Below are positions 34,756 through 42,634 of a DNA stretch of 64,000 nt, piece after piece. The notes under the pieces were generated by a model. The model searched no databases and had not been told where the DNA came from. It saw only the letters and a program-made list of their open reading frames with translations. The position numbers and the translations under genes are program-made. How positions within the stretch are numbered: position 1 is the first letter of the stretch; the number at the start of each line of letters is the position of its first letter. This DNA comes from Marivita sp041725935 (GTDB lineage Bacteria; Pseudomonadota; Alphaproteobacteria; Rhodobacterales; Rhodobacteraceae), in contig JBGRQD010000001.1 of assembly GCA_041725935.1 (NCBI GenBank), positions 186,001 through 250,000 on the forward strand, written 5' to 3'.

Positions 34756-35196
34756 ATGAAAAAAATCCATATCATCGCCCCGCTTGGCCTCGCCGCGCTC
34801 CTGCTCGCGACGGCCTCTGCCTCGGCGCAATCTGCGCGTTTCTCCAGTATTGACCGGAATGGCGACGGCCTGCTCTCCTACGGCGAGCTTGTCGAAACCT
34901 TCGGTCGCGCAGGAGCGGATCGGCTTTGGTCGCGCGGCGACGGAAGCGATATTTCCCGGAGTGACATCAGCCGCATCAACCAGAGCCGCAACGACGACGA
35001 TGACGACGATGGCTTTGATGATGACGATGACGACGGTCGGTTCGGACGCGACGATGATGACGATGATGGCCGGGGGCGCGATGACGACGACGATGGCCGG
35101 GAGCGCGATGACGACGACGATGACGGTCGCGGCGGCTTCGGTGGTGGCGATGATGACGATGACGACGGTGGTGGTGGGGATGACGATGACGACTGA
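34756..35196 (+). CDS. Exported EF-hand protein with long Asp-rich tail
   Basis: A 146-aa protein: signal peptide (MKKIHIIAPLGLAALLLATASASA/Q), then an EF-hand loop DRNGDGLLSYGE (about residues 33-44), then a tail of more than 60 residues in which runs of five or six Asp alternate with Gly/Arg units. GAAGGA is 7 nt before the ATG; a TTG five codons upstream would leave the ribosome site inside the gene. The EF-hand makes calcium binding likely. It follows the first Asp-rich gene and is closed by a terminator. Confidence 0.78.
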   Translation: MKKIHIIAPLGLAALLLATASASAQSARFSSIDRNGDGLLSYGELVETFGRAGADRLWSRGDGSDISRSDISRINQSRNDDDDDDGFDDDDDDGRFGRDDDDDDGRGRDDDDDGRERDDDDDDGRGGFGGGDDDDDDGGGGDDDDD

Positions 35197-35561
35197 ACCG
35201 CACCCATGATCCTGAGTGCCTCCGCGCCCACCAGTTCGGTGGGCGCGGTTTTGTTCCGGCAAGACTTCTCAACAAAAAGCGGGCACCAATGAAGTTCGCC
35301 GATATTTCGGCACGGCACCGCGTCTGGTGATCCCGTCGAGAGCAGTGTTGTAGTCGGGACGCGTGTCAATCCGGCGAGCATAGTGCCTGTTGCCGGATTG
35401 TGAGCAATTCAGCGAAGCATGACCAAGTTAATCCGCGCCTGTCGGACGCTCAGACGCGGACTGTTTTGTCACGAGAGTGGTCGTTAAAAGGCATGTGCCA
35501 GACGGGAAATGATGAGGCGCGGCAATTGGCTCTGGCTCCTGTTCTCAGATAGCGTTTACCC
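35197..35561. other. Gap with terminator, no gene
   Basis: 365 bp between convergent units; apart from the terminator at 35222-35253 I see no coding frame or further repeat. Confidence 0.5.
35222..35253 (+). terminator. Rho-independent terminator after the Asp-rich genes
   Basis: A perfect 11-bp stem CCGCGCCCACC/GGTGGGCGCGG with loop AGTTC, followed by TTTTG. Confidence 0.9.
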
Positions 35562-36329
35562 TCACCCTTCGAGGTCTGCCAAAGCGCGTGCCTCTTGCTC
35601 GGGCGTGAACGGGGCGCTTGCGCCAATCGCGTTCAGGTAAGCCTCCAGCGTGTCCAGCGACGATGCCGGTGCGTAGGTCTGATCGTCTCGCGATGATGTG
35701 GCGACCGCCAGTCTTGTGTCCCACGAAGTTCCGTCACGACAGACCACGGAGACGACCGTGCCGCCTGTCACTCCGTCGAATTCGAACTCGCGGCAGAGCG
35801 TGCCGTCGACATCCCCAAACGACGCGATGACGGTCAGTGTGCCGTCCGGCAGCGAGGCGGTCTCTCCGCTGGCGAGGTCCGACAGGGCCTGCTTCAGCCC
35901 CGGCGTGTCCAGCAAGGCAATCTGCAACGGCACATCGTCAGATCCGCTCCGCAGAAGGGTCGATGCCCCGAACCCCGCGCCAAGGCCGACCGCCAGGGCC
36001 AGGCTGGCGGCAAGCGCCATGGGCTGCCATCCGCTCTGGCGCTGACTCGCAGGCGCTGCGCGTGGCACCAGCGGTATGACGTCATCAGTCGGGCGCGCCT
36101 CATCCAGAACAGCCTTGACGCGGGCCATCAGGGCATCCGACAGCGGTTCTGGCGGGTGCGCTTGTGCCGTGGCCGACAGGGCGTCGCGAGTCCCGGTGAA
36201 TAAGGTTAGACGATGTGCCAGATCGCTGTCGGTTTCCATTGCTTTTTCGAGACTGCGTGCGGTCAGATGGTCCAGTTCGCCATCGGCATACGCCATCAGA
36301 ACGTCATCGGGAAATGCTTGTGGTGTCAT
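35562..36329 (-). CDS. Anti-sigma factor (single-span membrane protein)
   Basis: A 255-aa protein. The N-terminal FPDDVLMAYADGELD is typical of anti-sigma domains, followed by a helical sigma-binding part, a Pro/Arg-rich linker, one membrane helix at about residues 103-126 and a C-terminal periplasmic domain of about 120 residues. No zinc-binding HxxxCxxC motif was seen. It is downstream of the ECF sigma gene, with an ECF-type promoter in the 39-bp gap. The periplasmic part should sense the inducing signal, which is unknown. Confidence 0.82.
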   Translation of the reverse strand: MTPQAFPDDVLMAYADGELDHLTARSLEKAMETDSDLAHRLTLFTGTRDALSATAQAHPPEPLSDALMARVKAVLDEARPTDDVIPLVPRAAPASQRQSGWQPMALAASLALAVGLGAGFGASTLLRSGSDDVPLQIALLDTPGLKQALSDLASGETASLPDGTLTVIASFGDVDGTLCREFEFDGVTGGTVVSVVCRDGTSWDTRLAVATSSRDDQTYAPASSLDTLEAYLNAIGASAPFTPEQEARALADLEG

Positions 36330-36353
36330 GCGTTGGCTCCTTGTGCGCTCTGT

Positions 36354-36380
36354 ACTACGTCCGCGCCGTCAACTTATTCC
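36354..36380 (-). promoter_or_regulatory. ECF-type promoter of the anti-sigma gene
   Basis: On the reverse strand GGAATA (36380-36375), N15, CGTAGT (36359-36354), overlapping the end of the sigma gene, 24 bp before the anti-sigma start. Confidence 0.7.
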
Positions 36381-36863
36381 CAATTTTTCCGCAAGCGCGA
36401 GGCGCGCGCGGGACAGACGGCTCATGACCGTGCCTTTTGGAATGTCCAGCACCTCGGCCGCTTCGGCATAGGACAGCTCCTCGAAGCAGACGAGACGCAG
36501 GATTTCCTGCTGGTCAGGCGGCAGGGTTTCCATCGCGACCTCGGTTTCCCGCAGCGCCATCCGCGCTTCGATCACCCGGTCACCGTCATGCACGGCCGCC
36601 CCCGGCATTTCGGTCACATCCAGTTCCGTGCCGCGCGTCGCAGTCCGCCGAGTCTGGTCGATCCAGGCGTTTCGGACGATGCGGAACAGCCACGCATCAA
36701 GACTGCTGTCCAGGTCGAACCGTTCGCGGGCAGCAACCGCCCGCTCTACCGCTGTCTGCACAAGGTCGTCGGCAACGTCCGGGCGGCGGCATAAAGACAG
36801 CGCATAGCGTCGCAACTTCGGCAGGGCCGCAATCAGCGCGGTTTCAAACTCGGAATATGACAC
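36369..36863 (-). CDS. ECF-family RNA polymerase sigma factor
   Basis: A 164-aa protein. Region 2 is RRPDVADDLVQTAVERAV plus LDAWLFRIVRNAWIDQTRR; region 4 is LPPDQQEILRLVCFEELSYAEAAEVLDIPKGTVMSRLSRARLAL. This is the standard two-domain ECF plan. Its anti-sigma gene follows. At least seven copies of a GGAATA-N15/16-CGTNNT element nearby are its probable targets. No such site lies before the sigma gene itself, so basal transcription comes from elsewhere. Confidence 0.93.
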   Translation of the reverse strand: MSYSEFETALIAALPKLRRYALSLCRRPDVADDLVQTAVERAVAARERFDLDSSLDAWLFRIVRNAWIDQTRRTATRGTELDVTEMPGAAVHDGDRVIEARMALRETEVAMETLPPDQQEILRLVCFEELSYAEAAEVLDIPKGTVMSRLSRARLALAEKLGIS

Positions 36864-36899
36864 TGCTTAAGGCCCCGGTTCTTTTCTTGTCCAGAGATT

Positions 36900-36926
36900 G
36901 GAATAATTTTGGTTCATATGCGCAGA
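36900..36926 (+). promoter_or_regulatory. ECF-type promoter of the subtilase gene
   Basis: GGAATA (36900-36905), N15, CGCAGA (36921-36926), 37 bp before the subtilase start and divergent from the sigma gene. The -10 is the weakest match of the set. Confidence 0.6.
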
Positions 36927-36963
36927 TCAAACAATCTCGCAAATTAATTCGGATCGTACAGCT

Positions 36964-38472
36964 ATGCCCGCCAGATACATGCTCCTTTCCGTGCTCGTTC
37001 TCTTCTTCTCTGTTGGCGCACTCCCGCTGAGTTTTTTGCAACTGGCTCCGGTCGGGGCGGCATGGGCGGATGATGATGACGGTGGCGGCGACGACAATGA
37101 CGACGGCGGCGGAAATGACAACGATGACGATGGAGGTTCCGCCGGTGGCGGGCGGAGTGACGATGACGATGGCGGCTCCACTGGGGCTGGACAGAGTGAC
37201 GATGACGACGGCCGCTCCCGTGCTGGTGGGCGGGATGACGATGATGACAATTCTTCGTCCCGCGCCCAAAGCCCGCGTCAGGGCGGTGGACTGTTCGATC
37301 TGTTTCGACGTCCAAGCGAACCCAGCCCCCAACCACGCAGGGCGCAGGCGCCGCGGCCAGCCCCCCCGCCGCCCCCCGAGTTCGCATCGAATGAAATCGT
37401 CGCTCTGGCATTGAACGACATCGACCTTGATACATTGCTGGCCCAAGGGTTCGGCTTGATCGAGGAGATTCCGGTGCCCGGGCTTGCAGCCGTGCCCCGC
37501 AGGCTTTCGGTGCCGAACAGCTTGAGCCTTGTCGATGCGCGTGCAGCGGTGCGTGCGCTGCCAAGTGGGACTGATGCTGATTTCAACCACTACTACCGAA
37601 GTGAACAGGGCTTTGACGCCGATTGCCAAGGCTCCGACTGCCCGGCGCGACTGATGATAGACTGGCCCCTGCCTCCGGAACGTGAAGGCACCTGTGGCAG
37701 CAGTTCCACAATCGGGATGATCGACACGGGGATCAACGAAAACCACGAAACCTTTCAGGGCGCCCGGATCGAAGTGACGCGTGAGAAACCGGAAAGCTTC
37801 GACCCGTCCCGCGCCATTCACGGGACAGCCGTGGCGGCGCTGCTGGTCGGGCACCCCGATACGAGGTCTCCGGGGCTTGTTCCGGGCGCACGGTTGATTG
37901 CGGTCGATGCGTTCTACCGCGCGGGAGGCGACGAACGCGCCGATATCTTTACGCTCGTGCGCGCACTTGGTCTGTTGGCGGATCAGGACGTTGACGTCAT
38001 CAATCTGAGCCTGGCCGGTCCGGACAACACGGTCCTGTTGGAAGTGGTGGAACGGCTGGTATTCGAAAACGATATCGTCGTTGTTTCTGCGGTCGGAAAC
38101 AGCGGTTCGCGCGCGGAACCCGAATTCCCCGCCGCCTACGATCCGGTGATCGCCGTGACCGCCGTGGATCGTGACGGTGCAATCTATCGCCGCGCTGTCC
38201 AGGGGCCCCATGTCGATCTCGCGGCTCCCGGCGTAAATATCTGGACGGCCGCTTCAATCTCAGGCGCGCGCTGGAAAACCGGAACGTCCTTTGCCGTCCC
38301 TTTCGTGACGGCGGCGGCTGCCATCCTTCGAGAGAACCAGCCCGATCTGGCAGCGGAGAGTGTTGAAGACGCCTTGCGTCAGCGGGCTTTGGATTTGGGC
38401 GAGCCTGGAGAAGATTCTGTGTTTGGTGCGGGCTTGCTTAGCATCGCTGGACTTTGTGACGATCCTTCCTGA
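36964..38472 (+). CDS. Exported S8 subtilisin-like protease with Asp-rich N-terminal region
   Basis: A 502-aa protein. Signal peptide (residues about 1-36), then about 60 residues of Asp/Gly/Asn/Ser repeats (DDDDGGGDDNDDGGG), a Pro/Arg-rich linker, a propeptide-like part and the S8 domain. The catalytic residues are Asp in MIDTGIN (about 258), His in AIHGTAVAAL (about 288) and Ser in GTSFAVPFV (about 441). Length otherwise fits subtilases. Its acidic region copies the composition of the two nearby Asp-rich proteins. Likely secreted; natural target unknown. Confidence 0.88.
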   Translation: MPARYMLLSVLVLFFSVGALPLSFLQLAPVGAAWADDDDGGGDDNDDGGGNDNDDDGGSAGGGRSDDDDGGSTGAGQSDDDDGRSRAGGRDDDDDNSSSRAQSPRQGGGLFDLFRRPSEPSPQPRRAQAPRPAPPPPPEFASNEIVALALNDIDLDTLLAQGFGLIEEIPVPGLAAVPRRLSVPNSLSLVDARAAVRALPSGTDADFNHYYRSEQGFDADCQGSDCPARLMIDWPLPPEREGTCGSSSTIGMIDTGINENHETFQGARIEVTREKPESFDPSRAIHGTAVAALLVGHPDTRSPGLVPGARLIAVDAFYRAGGDERADIFTLVRALGLLADQDVDVINLSLAGPDNTVLLEVVERLVFENDIVVVSAVGNSGSRAEPEFPAAYDPVIAVTAVDRDGAIYRRAVQGPHVDLAAPGVNIWTAASISGARWKTGTSFAVPFVTAAAAILRENQPDLAAESVEDALRQRALDLGEPGEDSVFGAGLLSIAGLCDDPS

Positions 38473-38485
38473 AGAGGGTGCAAAA

Positions 38486-39196
38486 ATGGGCATGTTCCAA
38501 TCAAGAAACAAGGTGATCCGGTTTGTTTGCGATCCACGCGACGAGGGCGTGATCGCCCCGCCTGTCGCGGCAAAAACCTATATTCCCGACTGGTTTCGCA
38601 AGCTGCCCGCGGTGGACGCGGCGCAGGTTTCCTCAAAGAACACCGGTCTGACCATCAAACGTTGCATGCCGTTTCTTGATGCGATGAACACCGGCTGGAT
38701 CATTCCGCTTGCGGCGACGGTTCGGCTGGATGTGCGCGAGGGTGGGCGCAAGGTCGAAGCCGGCTGGGATTTCGACCGCACGATGGTCAGCTTTCACGGT
38801 GACCATCAGGTCAGGGGCAACCCGAAAGCGCCGCGCGCCGCCTGCAAGTTCCACAACCACTGGACCATTCTCACACCGCCCGGATGGAGTTGCTTGTTTG
38901 TCGATCCGCTCAACAGGCCCAACAACGTGTTTGAAATCATCGCGGGCGTCGTGGACACGGATACCTATGGTGCCCCCGTACATTTCCCCTTTTTCCCAAC
39001 CGCGTCGGACGGCCTGCACGTCATCGAAAAAGGCTCACCCATGGTTCAGGTGATCCCGTTCCGCCGCGACAGCACCGAATTGCGTGCCGAGATCCGTGCA
39101 GAAACTAAACAAGAACGCGCCGAACGCGAACGAGCTACGCGCAACACAGGTGCCGTGGCTGGATGGTATCGCACGGAGGCCCGCGCAAAGCGCTGA
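38486..39196 (+). CDS. Protein of unknown function co-transcribed with the subtilase
   Basis: A 236-aa soluble protein: KTYIPDWFRKLPA, TIKRCMPFLDAMNTGWIIPL and CKFHNHWTILTPPGWSCLFVDPLNRPNN are its best segments. These resemble a conserved family found in phages and marine bacteria whose role I cannot name. GAAGAGGG precedes the ATG. It begins 14 bp after the subtilase stop, so it is in the same transcript, and ends at a bidirectional terminator. Confidence 0.7.
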   Translation: MGMFQSRNKVIRFVCDPRDEGVIAPPVAAKTYIPDWFRKLPAVDAAQVSSKNTGLTIKRCMPFLDAMNTGWIIPLAATVRLDVREGGRKVEAGWDFDRTMVSFHGDHQVRGNPKAPRAACKFHNHWTILTPPGWSCLFVDPLNRPNNVFEIIAGVVDTDTYGAPVHFPFFPTASDGLHVIEKGSPMVQVIPFRRDSTELRAEIRAETKQERAERERATRNTGAVAGWYRTEARAKR

Positions 39197-39243
39197 ACCA
39201 GAACGTAAGTGGCCCCTCTCAGCAACGGGTGATTCAACACAAA

Positions 39244-39272
39244 AAAACGCCGACTAAAAAGCCGGCGTTTTT
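39244..39272. terminator. Bidirectional terminator between convergent genes
   Basis: ACGCCG (39247-39252) and CGGCGT (39263-39268) form a stem, with an A-run before and TTTTT after, so it can work for both strands. Confidence 0.8.
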
Positions 39273-39290
39273 CTGCATCTGGAAGACGGA

Positions 39291-39797
39291 TCAATCGTCG
39301 TCGTCGTCGCTGGAATTCGAGCTGGAGTTGGAGTTTGAGTCGTCGCTGGAGTTGGAGCTCGAGTTCGAGCTCGAGTTGCTGCTCGAGTTCGAGCTGGAGT
39401 TGCTGCTCGAGTTGGAGCTTGAGTTGCTGTTGGAGTTGGAACTCGAATTGCTGCTCGAGTTGGAGCTCGAATTGCTGTTGGAGTTTGAGCTGGAGTTGCC
39501 ACTGGAGTTGCTGCTGGAGTTTGAACTCGAGTTGCCGCTGGAGTTGGAGCTCGAGTTGCTGTCTCTGTTCGAGTTCCCACCGCCGCGGTTCCCGTCGTCG
39601 TCGTCGTCGTTTTGATAACTCCGTGTCACAAAGCGGGTTTCCTGCGATCCGCGGTTGGTTGTGGCCCCACTCTGACCGCCGAACAACTGGTTAAAGAACT
39701 GGGCGACTGGATCGCGCCCGTTGTCGGCCTTTGCTGGCGCAGCCATAGTGATGGTTGCCAGAACCGCAGTCAGAAGCGTTGAGTTCAGTTTTTTCAT
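39291..39797 (-). CDS. Exported Ser/Asn-repeat protein
   Basis: A 168-aa protein. Signal peptide MKKLNSTLLTAVLATITMAAPAKA/DN, a short domain with FFNQLFGG, a run of five Asp, then about 90 residues built almost only of Ser-Ser-Asn triplets with occasional Gly/Asp, ending in Asp-5. AGGAG stands before the ATG at 39797. The start domain (DPVAQFFNQLFGG) resembles that of the first Asp-rich protein (LLNGFFAQG). Extreme low complexity; a flexible, possibly cation-binding or surface-spacer role is only a guess. Confidence 0.75.
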   Translation of the reverse strand: MKKLNSTLLTAVLATITMAAPAKADNGRDPVAQFFNQLFGGQSGATTNRGSQETRFVTRSYQNDDDDDGNRGGGNSNRDSNSSSNSSGNSSSNSSSNSSGNSSSNSNSNSSSNSSSNSSSNSNSNSSSNSSSNSSSNSSSNSSSNSSSNSSDDSNSNSSSNSSDDDDD

Positions 39798-39842
39798 GAT
39801 AATCTCCTGTTGATCGTACGGCATCACTTGCGATGCACTTAG

Positions 39843-39869
39843 ACAACGGGCTGGACAGCAAAATATTCC
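39843..39869 (-). promoter_or_regulatory. ECF-type promoter of the Ser/Asn-repeat gene
   Basis: On the reverse strand GGAATA (39869-39864), N15, CGTTGT (39848-39843), 45 bp before the start codon. Confidence 0.7.
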
Positions 39870-39943
39870 CAATTTCTATGATCTTGTGACCTGCGCTCGG
39901 GATGCCCTGGCGGCGCTTGCATGCGCCGCCAGGACCGGTCCGA

Positions 39944-41527
39944 TCAGAAGAGCGTGCCGGTAAGGTCAGCGCCGCTGAAATCCGCTCCAACCAACGTGGC
40001 AGAGGAGAAATCGGCGTTGATCAATACGGCGTTGCTGAAGTTCGTCAGGTCCGCCGCTGTCGCGGTCAGGCCCGCGTCGATGAAGATCCCCGAGGTGAAA
40101 TCGGCGCCCGTCAGGTTCGCGCCGCTGAAATCCGCCTTGGTGAGATCGGCGCTGACGAAAAGCGCTGCGGACAGGTCGGCTCCAGCGAAGGTCGTGTCGA
40201 TGAAGGAACTGCTGGTGAAGTCGGCCCCGGAGGCCTGGACCCCCGACATGTCGGTCTTGTTGGCGTTCACGGCAAACATGAAGGCCTCTTCGAGGATGGC
40301 CGTCGACAGATCCGCATCGGTGAAATCACCGCTCACAAGACGGGCTCCATGAGTGTCGGCATCCGAGCCATCACCGAAGTCGGCTCCGGTCAGGGTCGCC
40401 GCGATGTAGCTGGCATTGGTCAGGTCCACATCCCGGAAATCCGTCCCCACGAAGTTGGAGTTGTCGAGGATTGCGTCCTCCATCGACGCGCCCTCGAAGC
40501 TGGTGACCGCGTCACCCGTGGCAAGCCCGAGATCGGCCCCGTCGAGGATCGCCCCCGTCAGGTTCGCTCCGGTCAGGTCGGCCTCGGTCAGGATCGCGCC
40601 ACGCAAGTCGGCGCCGCTCAGGTTGGCGCCCGTCAGGTCGGCGCCGTTGAAATTCGCGCCGGAGAAGTTCCCGCCGGAAAGATCGGCACCACGCAGATCG
40701 GCATCCTCGAAGAAAGCGCCCACGGCCTCGACGCCGCGCATCAACGCTCCGGCCATGTCACTGTCGGCAAAGCTCGCGCCGTTCATCTTGCTGACGGCGC
40801 CCGACGGATGCGCCCTGAAGTCTGCACCGGCGAAATTGCTGTCCTCGGACGAGAAATCCGTGAGGTCCGCGCCACGGAAACTGAGATCGGTGGTCACCTG
40901 CCCGTCGGCGGGCGAAGTATCAGTCCAGCTGACCCCCACCAAGATCGCCCGGTCGAAGATCGCGCCGTAGATGTCGATGTCGGTAAAACCGACATCCGTC
41001 ATATCGGCGCCGGTAAAGTCGGTGCCTACAATGCGCGCACCCTCGAGGTTCGTCTCCAGCAGCTTCGCGCCGCGGAAACTCGCACCCGTGAGATCCGCGT
41101 CCGACAGGCTCGCCATGGTCAGGTCGGCGTTGTTGAAGACCGTGTCGCGCAGGTTGGCCCCGGTCACGCCATCGCCCAGCAGCGAGGCCATCACGAGCTT
41201 TGCCCCGGTCAGATTGGCGCCCTTGAGGGTGATCCCGAAGGTCGACAGTTCCGTCATGTCGGCCTCCCGCAGATCGGCGCTACCCAGGTTGACGGAGTTG
41301 AGCGTCGCCATCTTGAAGTTCGCCGGTCCGAAGCGGGCGGACCACAAATCCACCCCCGACGCGTTCACGTCGGTCCAGGTGGTGCTCTCGAAGCTCACGC
41401 CCTGAAGACGCGCGCCGACGAGGCTTACATTGGTGAGGATCGTCTCGTTGAAGTTCGATCCGTTCCAGTTTCGTCCGTCGAAGTCCCGGTTGGTAAAGCT
41501 GCGGTTCGAAAAGTCTACGATCGGCAT
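39944..41527 (-). CDS. Large pentapeptide-repeat protein
   Basis: A 527-aa protein made nearly end to end of five-residue units A(D/N)LxG/T/S, for example GADLTGANLSGADLRGAILTEADLTGANLTGAILDGADLG; some 80-100 repeats. It should fold as a long right-handed quadrilateral beta helix. No signal peptide or anchor is visible. GAGAGGGA precedes the ATG. It has its own ECF-type promoter (41571-41597). Pentapeptide-repeat proteins can mimic DNA to inhibit gyrase or act as scaffolds; nothing here distinguishes these. The opposite strand is also open over the whole gene, a by-product of the repeat. Confidence 0.88.
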   Translation of the reverse strand: MPIVDFSNRSFTNRDFDGRNWNGSNFNETILTNVSLVGARLQGVSFESTTWTDVNASGVDLWSARFGPANFKMATLNSVNLGSADLREADMTELSTFGITLKGANLTGAKLVMASLLGDGVTGANLRDTVFNNADLTMASLSDADLTGASFRGAKLLETNLEGARIVGTDFTGADMTDVGFTDIDIYGAIFDRAILVGVSWTDTSPADGQVTTDLSFRGADLTDFSSEDSNFAGADFRAHPSGAVSKMNGASFADSDMAGALMRGVEAVGAFFEDADLRGADLSGGNFSGANFNGADLTGANLSGADLRGAILTEADLTGANLTGAILDGADLGLATGDAVTSFEGASMEDAILDNSNFVGTDFRDVDLTNASYIAATLTGADFGDGSDADTHGARLVSGDFTDADLSTAILEEAFMFAVNANKTDMSGVQASGADFTSSSFIDTTFAGADLSAALFVSADLTKADFSGANLTGADFTSGIFIDAGLTATAADLTNFSNAVLINADFSSATLVGADFSGADLTGTLF

Positions 41528-41870
41528 GGGTCATCCCTCTCATGATATGGCGCAAGGTCTGCGCAACGCGATTACGTGGATGACGGCGCTTTATTCCATG
41601 CAAAGGGAGGATCGGTTCCGTTCTTCTCGGGACAGCAACCGTGGTCGGCTTTTCCTTGTGATCCCTCTTTTTCATCAATCCGAAGAGCGCTGAATGGACG
41701 ACCGCTTAAGACACTTTCAACGATCCTCGCGCTTTCCGCGAAGCATCTCAATCTCGCCGCCACTCAGCACTTGGCTCGAAAAACCCCGTCGCTTTCGAAC
41801 GAAAGGTGGCTTGAATGAGCGCTTGTGGCGGCACGAATGCGCGACTGGTCCAATTTAGCGAAACGCAGGT
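41528..41870. other. Gap holding the pentapeptide-gene promoter
   Basis: 343 bp with the ECF-type promoter at 41571-41597. No other feature identified; the rest may be the 3' region of the DUF1028/GGT operon. Confidence 0.5.
41571..41597 (-). promoter_or_regulatory. ECF-type promoter of the pentapeptide-repeat gene
   Basis: On the reverse strand GGAATA (41597-41592), N15, CGTAAT (41576-41571), 44 bp before the start codon; identical boxes to the HTTM promoter. Confidence 0.72.
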
Positions 41871-42620
41871 TTAAAGCGGCGTGCCAAAACTCCGGCTTTC
41901 GCGGCCTTCCGCTTTTCGTTGGTCGTCGGCATCTCGGATTTCTTGGTCAATTCCGCCGCGTTCGAGCCAGCCATGTGGATTATCGAGCGTCGGTAGCGCC
42001 TTGGCGACGATGGTGAAGCGTTCGTGCGCGACATCGTAAAGCCTGTGCAGTTCGGCCAGCGGATCAGGATGATCGTCGGCGCGCAGGTCGAGCCAAGGGT
42101 AGGGCTGGTCGCGATGCACGATCAGGGTGGCCGATTGCGTGCCGCGCTTGTCTCCGCCTGCCGCCTCGCCCGCCTCCATCGCGGTCATCAACCGTTCGGC
42201 AAGCGGCAGGTCCATGCGGTCGAGATAGCAGGCCAGCGTGTCGGCGATCACCGCCTCTCCCGCGAGCATGTTGCCCGCGACCGAGATTCCCTGTGCCGAT
42301 GCGTGCCCGCACCAATCGACGCAATCAACGCCTGTGTGTGCGGCGGTGCGACCCTGCGCATCCACCATGTGAAGCTGCCGGTTGGCGTGGCCCTTGTCGG
42401 CTGCCACAAGCGCTGCAACCACGTCCTCAGGCGCATATCCGGCGGCAAGTCGGTCGGCGGCCTCGATCCCCCAGAGCGGGTTGACGAACGCCTGTGTGGC
42501 GACGGCACCTCGCCCTGCGCGGATATGCGGGACAAGCATGCCCACCGCGAAGAAGCGGCTGGCGACGGCGACGCCCATTTCTCCGGTGGTCTCATCAAAG
42601 GCGCAGATCGAATAGGTCAT
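41871..42620 (-). CDS. DUF1028 family protein (Ntn-hydrolase-like)
   Basis: A 249-aa protein starting MTYSICAFDETTGEMGVAVASRFFAVG, the family's conserved start. Further hallmarks are GRGAVATQAFVNPLWG and GISVAGNMLAGEAV. Family members are thought to be N-terminal-nucleophile-like hydrolases and are common beside gamma-glutamyl or cyclic-amide catabolism genes. It is the last gene of the leftward transporter operon, 14 bp after the gamma-glutamyltransferase-like gene. Confidence 0.85.
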   Translation of the reverse strand: MTYSICAFDETTGEMGVAVASRFFAVGMLVPHIRAGRGAVATQAFVNPLWGIEAADRLAAGYAPEDVVAALVAADKGHANRQLHMVDAQGRTAAHTGVDCVDWCGHASAQGISVAGNMLAGEAVIADTLACYLDRMDLPLAERLMTAMEAGEAAGGDKRGTQSATLIVHRDQPYPWLDLRADDHPDPLAELHRLYDVAHERFTIVAKALPTLDNPHGWLERGGIDQEIRDADDQRKAEGRESRSFGTPL

Positions 42621-42634
42621 GGTCTCTCCTCTCC

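Noticed and set aside
34570..35196. CRISPR-like short repeats in the Asp codon runs
   Set aside because: The repeats are GAC/GAT codon runs inside signal-peptide-bearing genes, without spacers of uniform length.
39310..39610. Non-coding tandem repeat
   Set aside because: The reverse frame is an exported protein with signal peptide, ribosome site and ECF-type promoter, so the repeat is coding.
39902..41545. 547-aa forward frame opposite the pentapeptide gene
   Set aside because: Periodic repeats keep the opposite strand open; the reverse frame has the A(D/N)LxG pattern, a start codon with ribosome site and a promoter.
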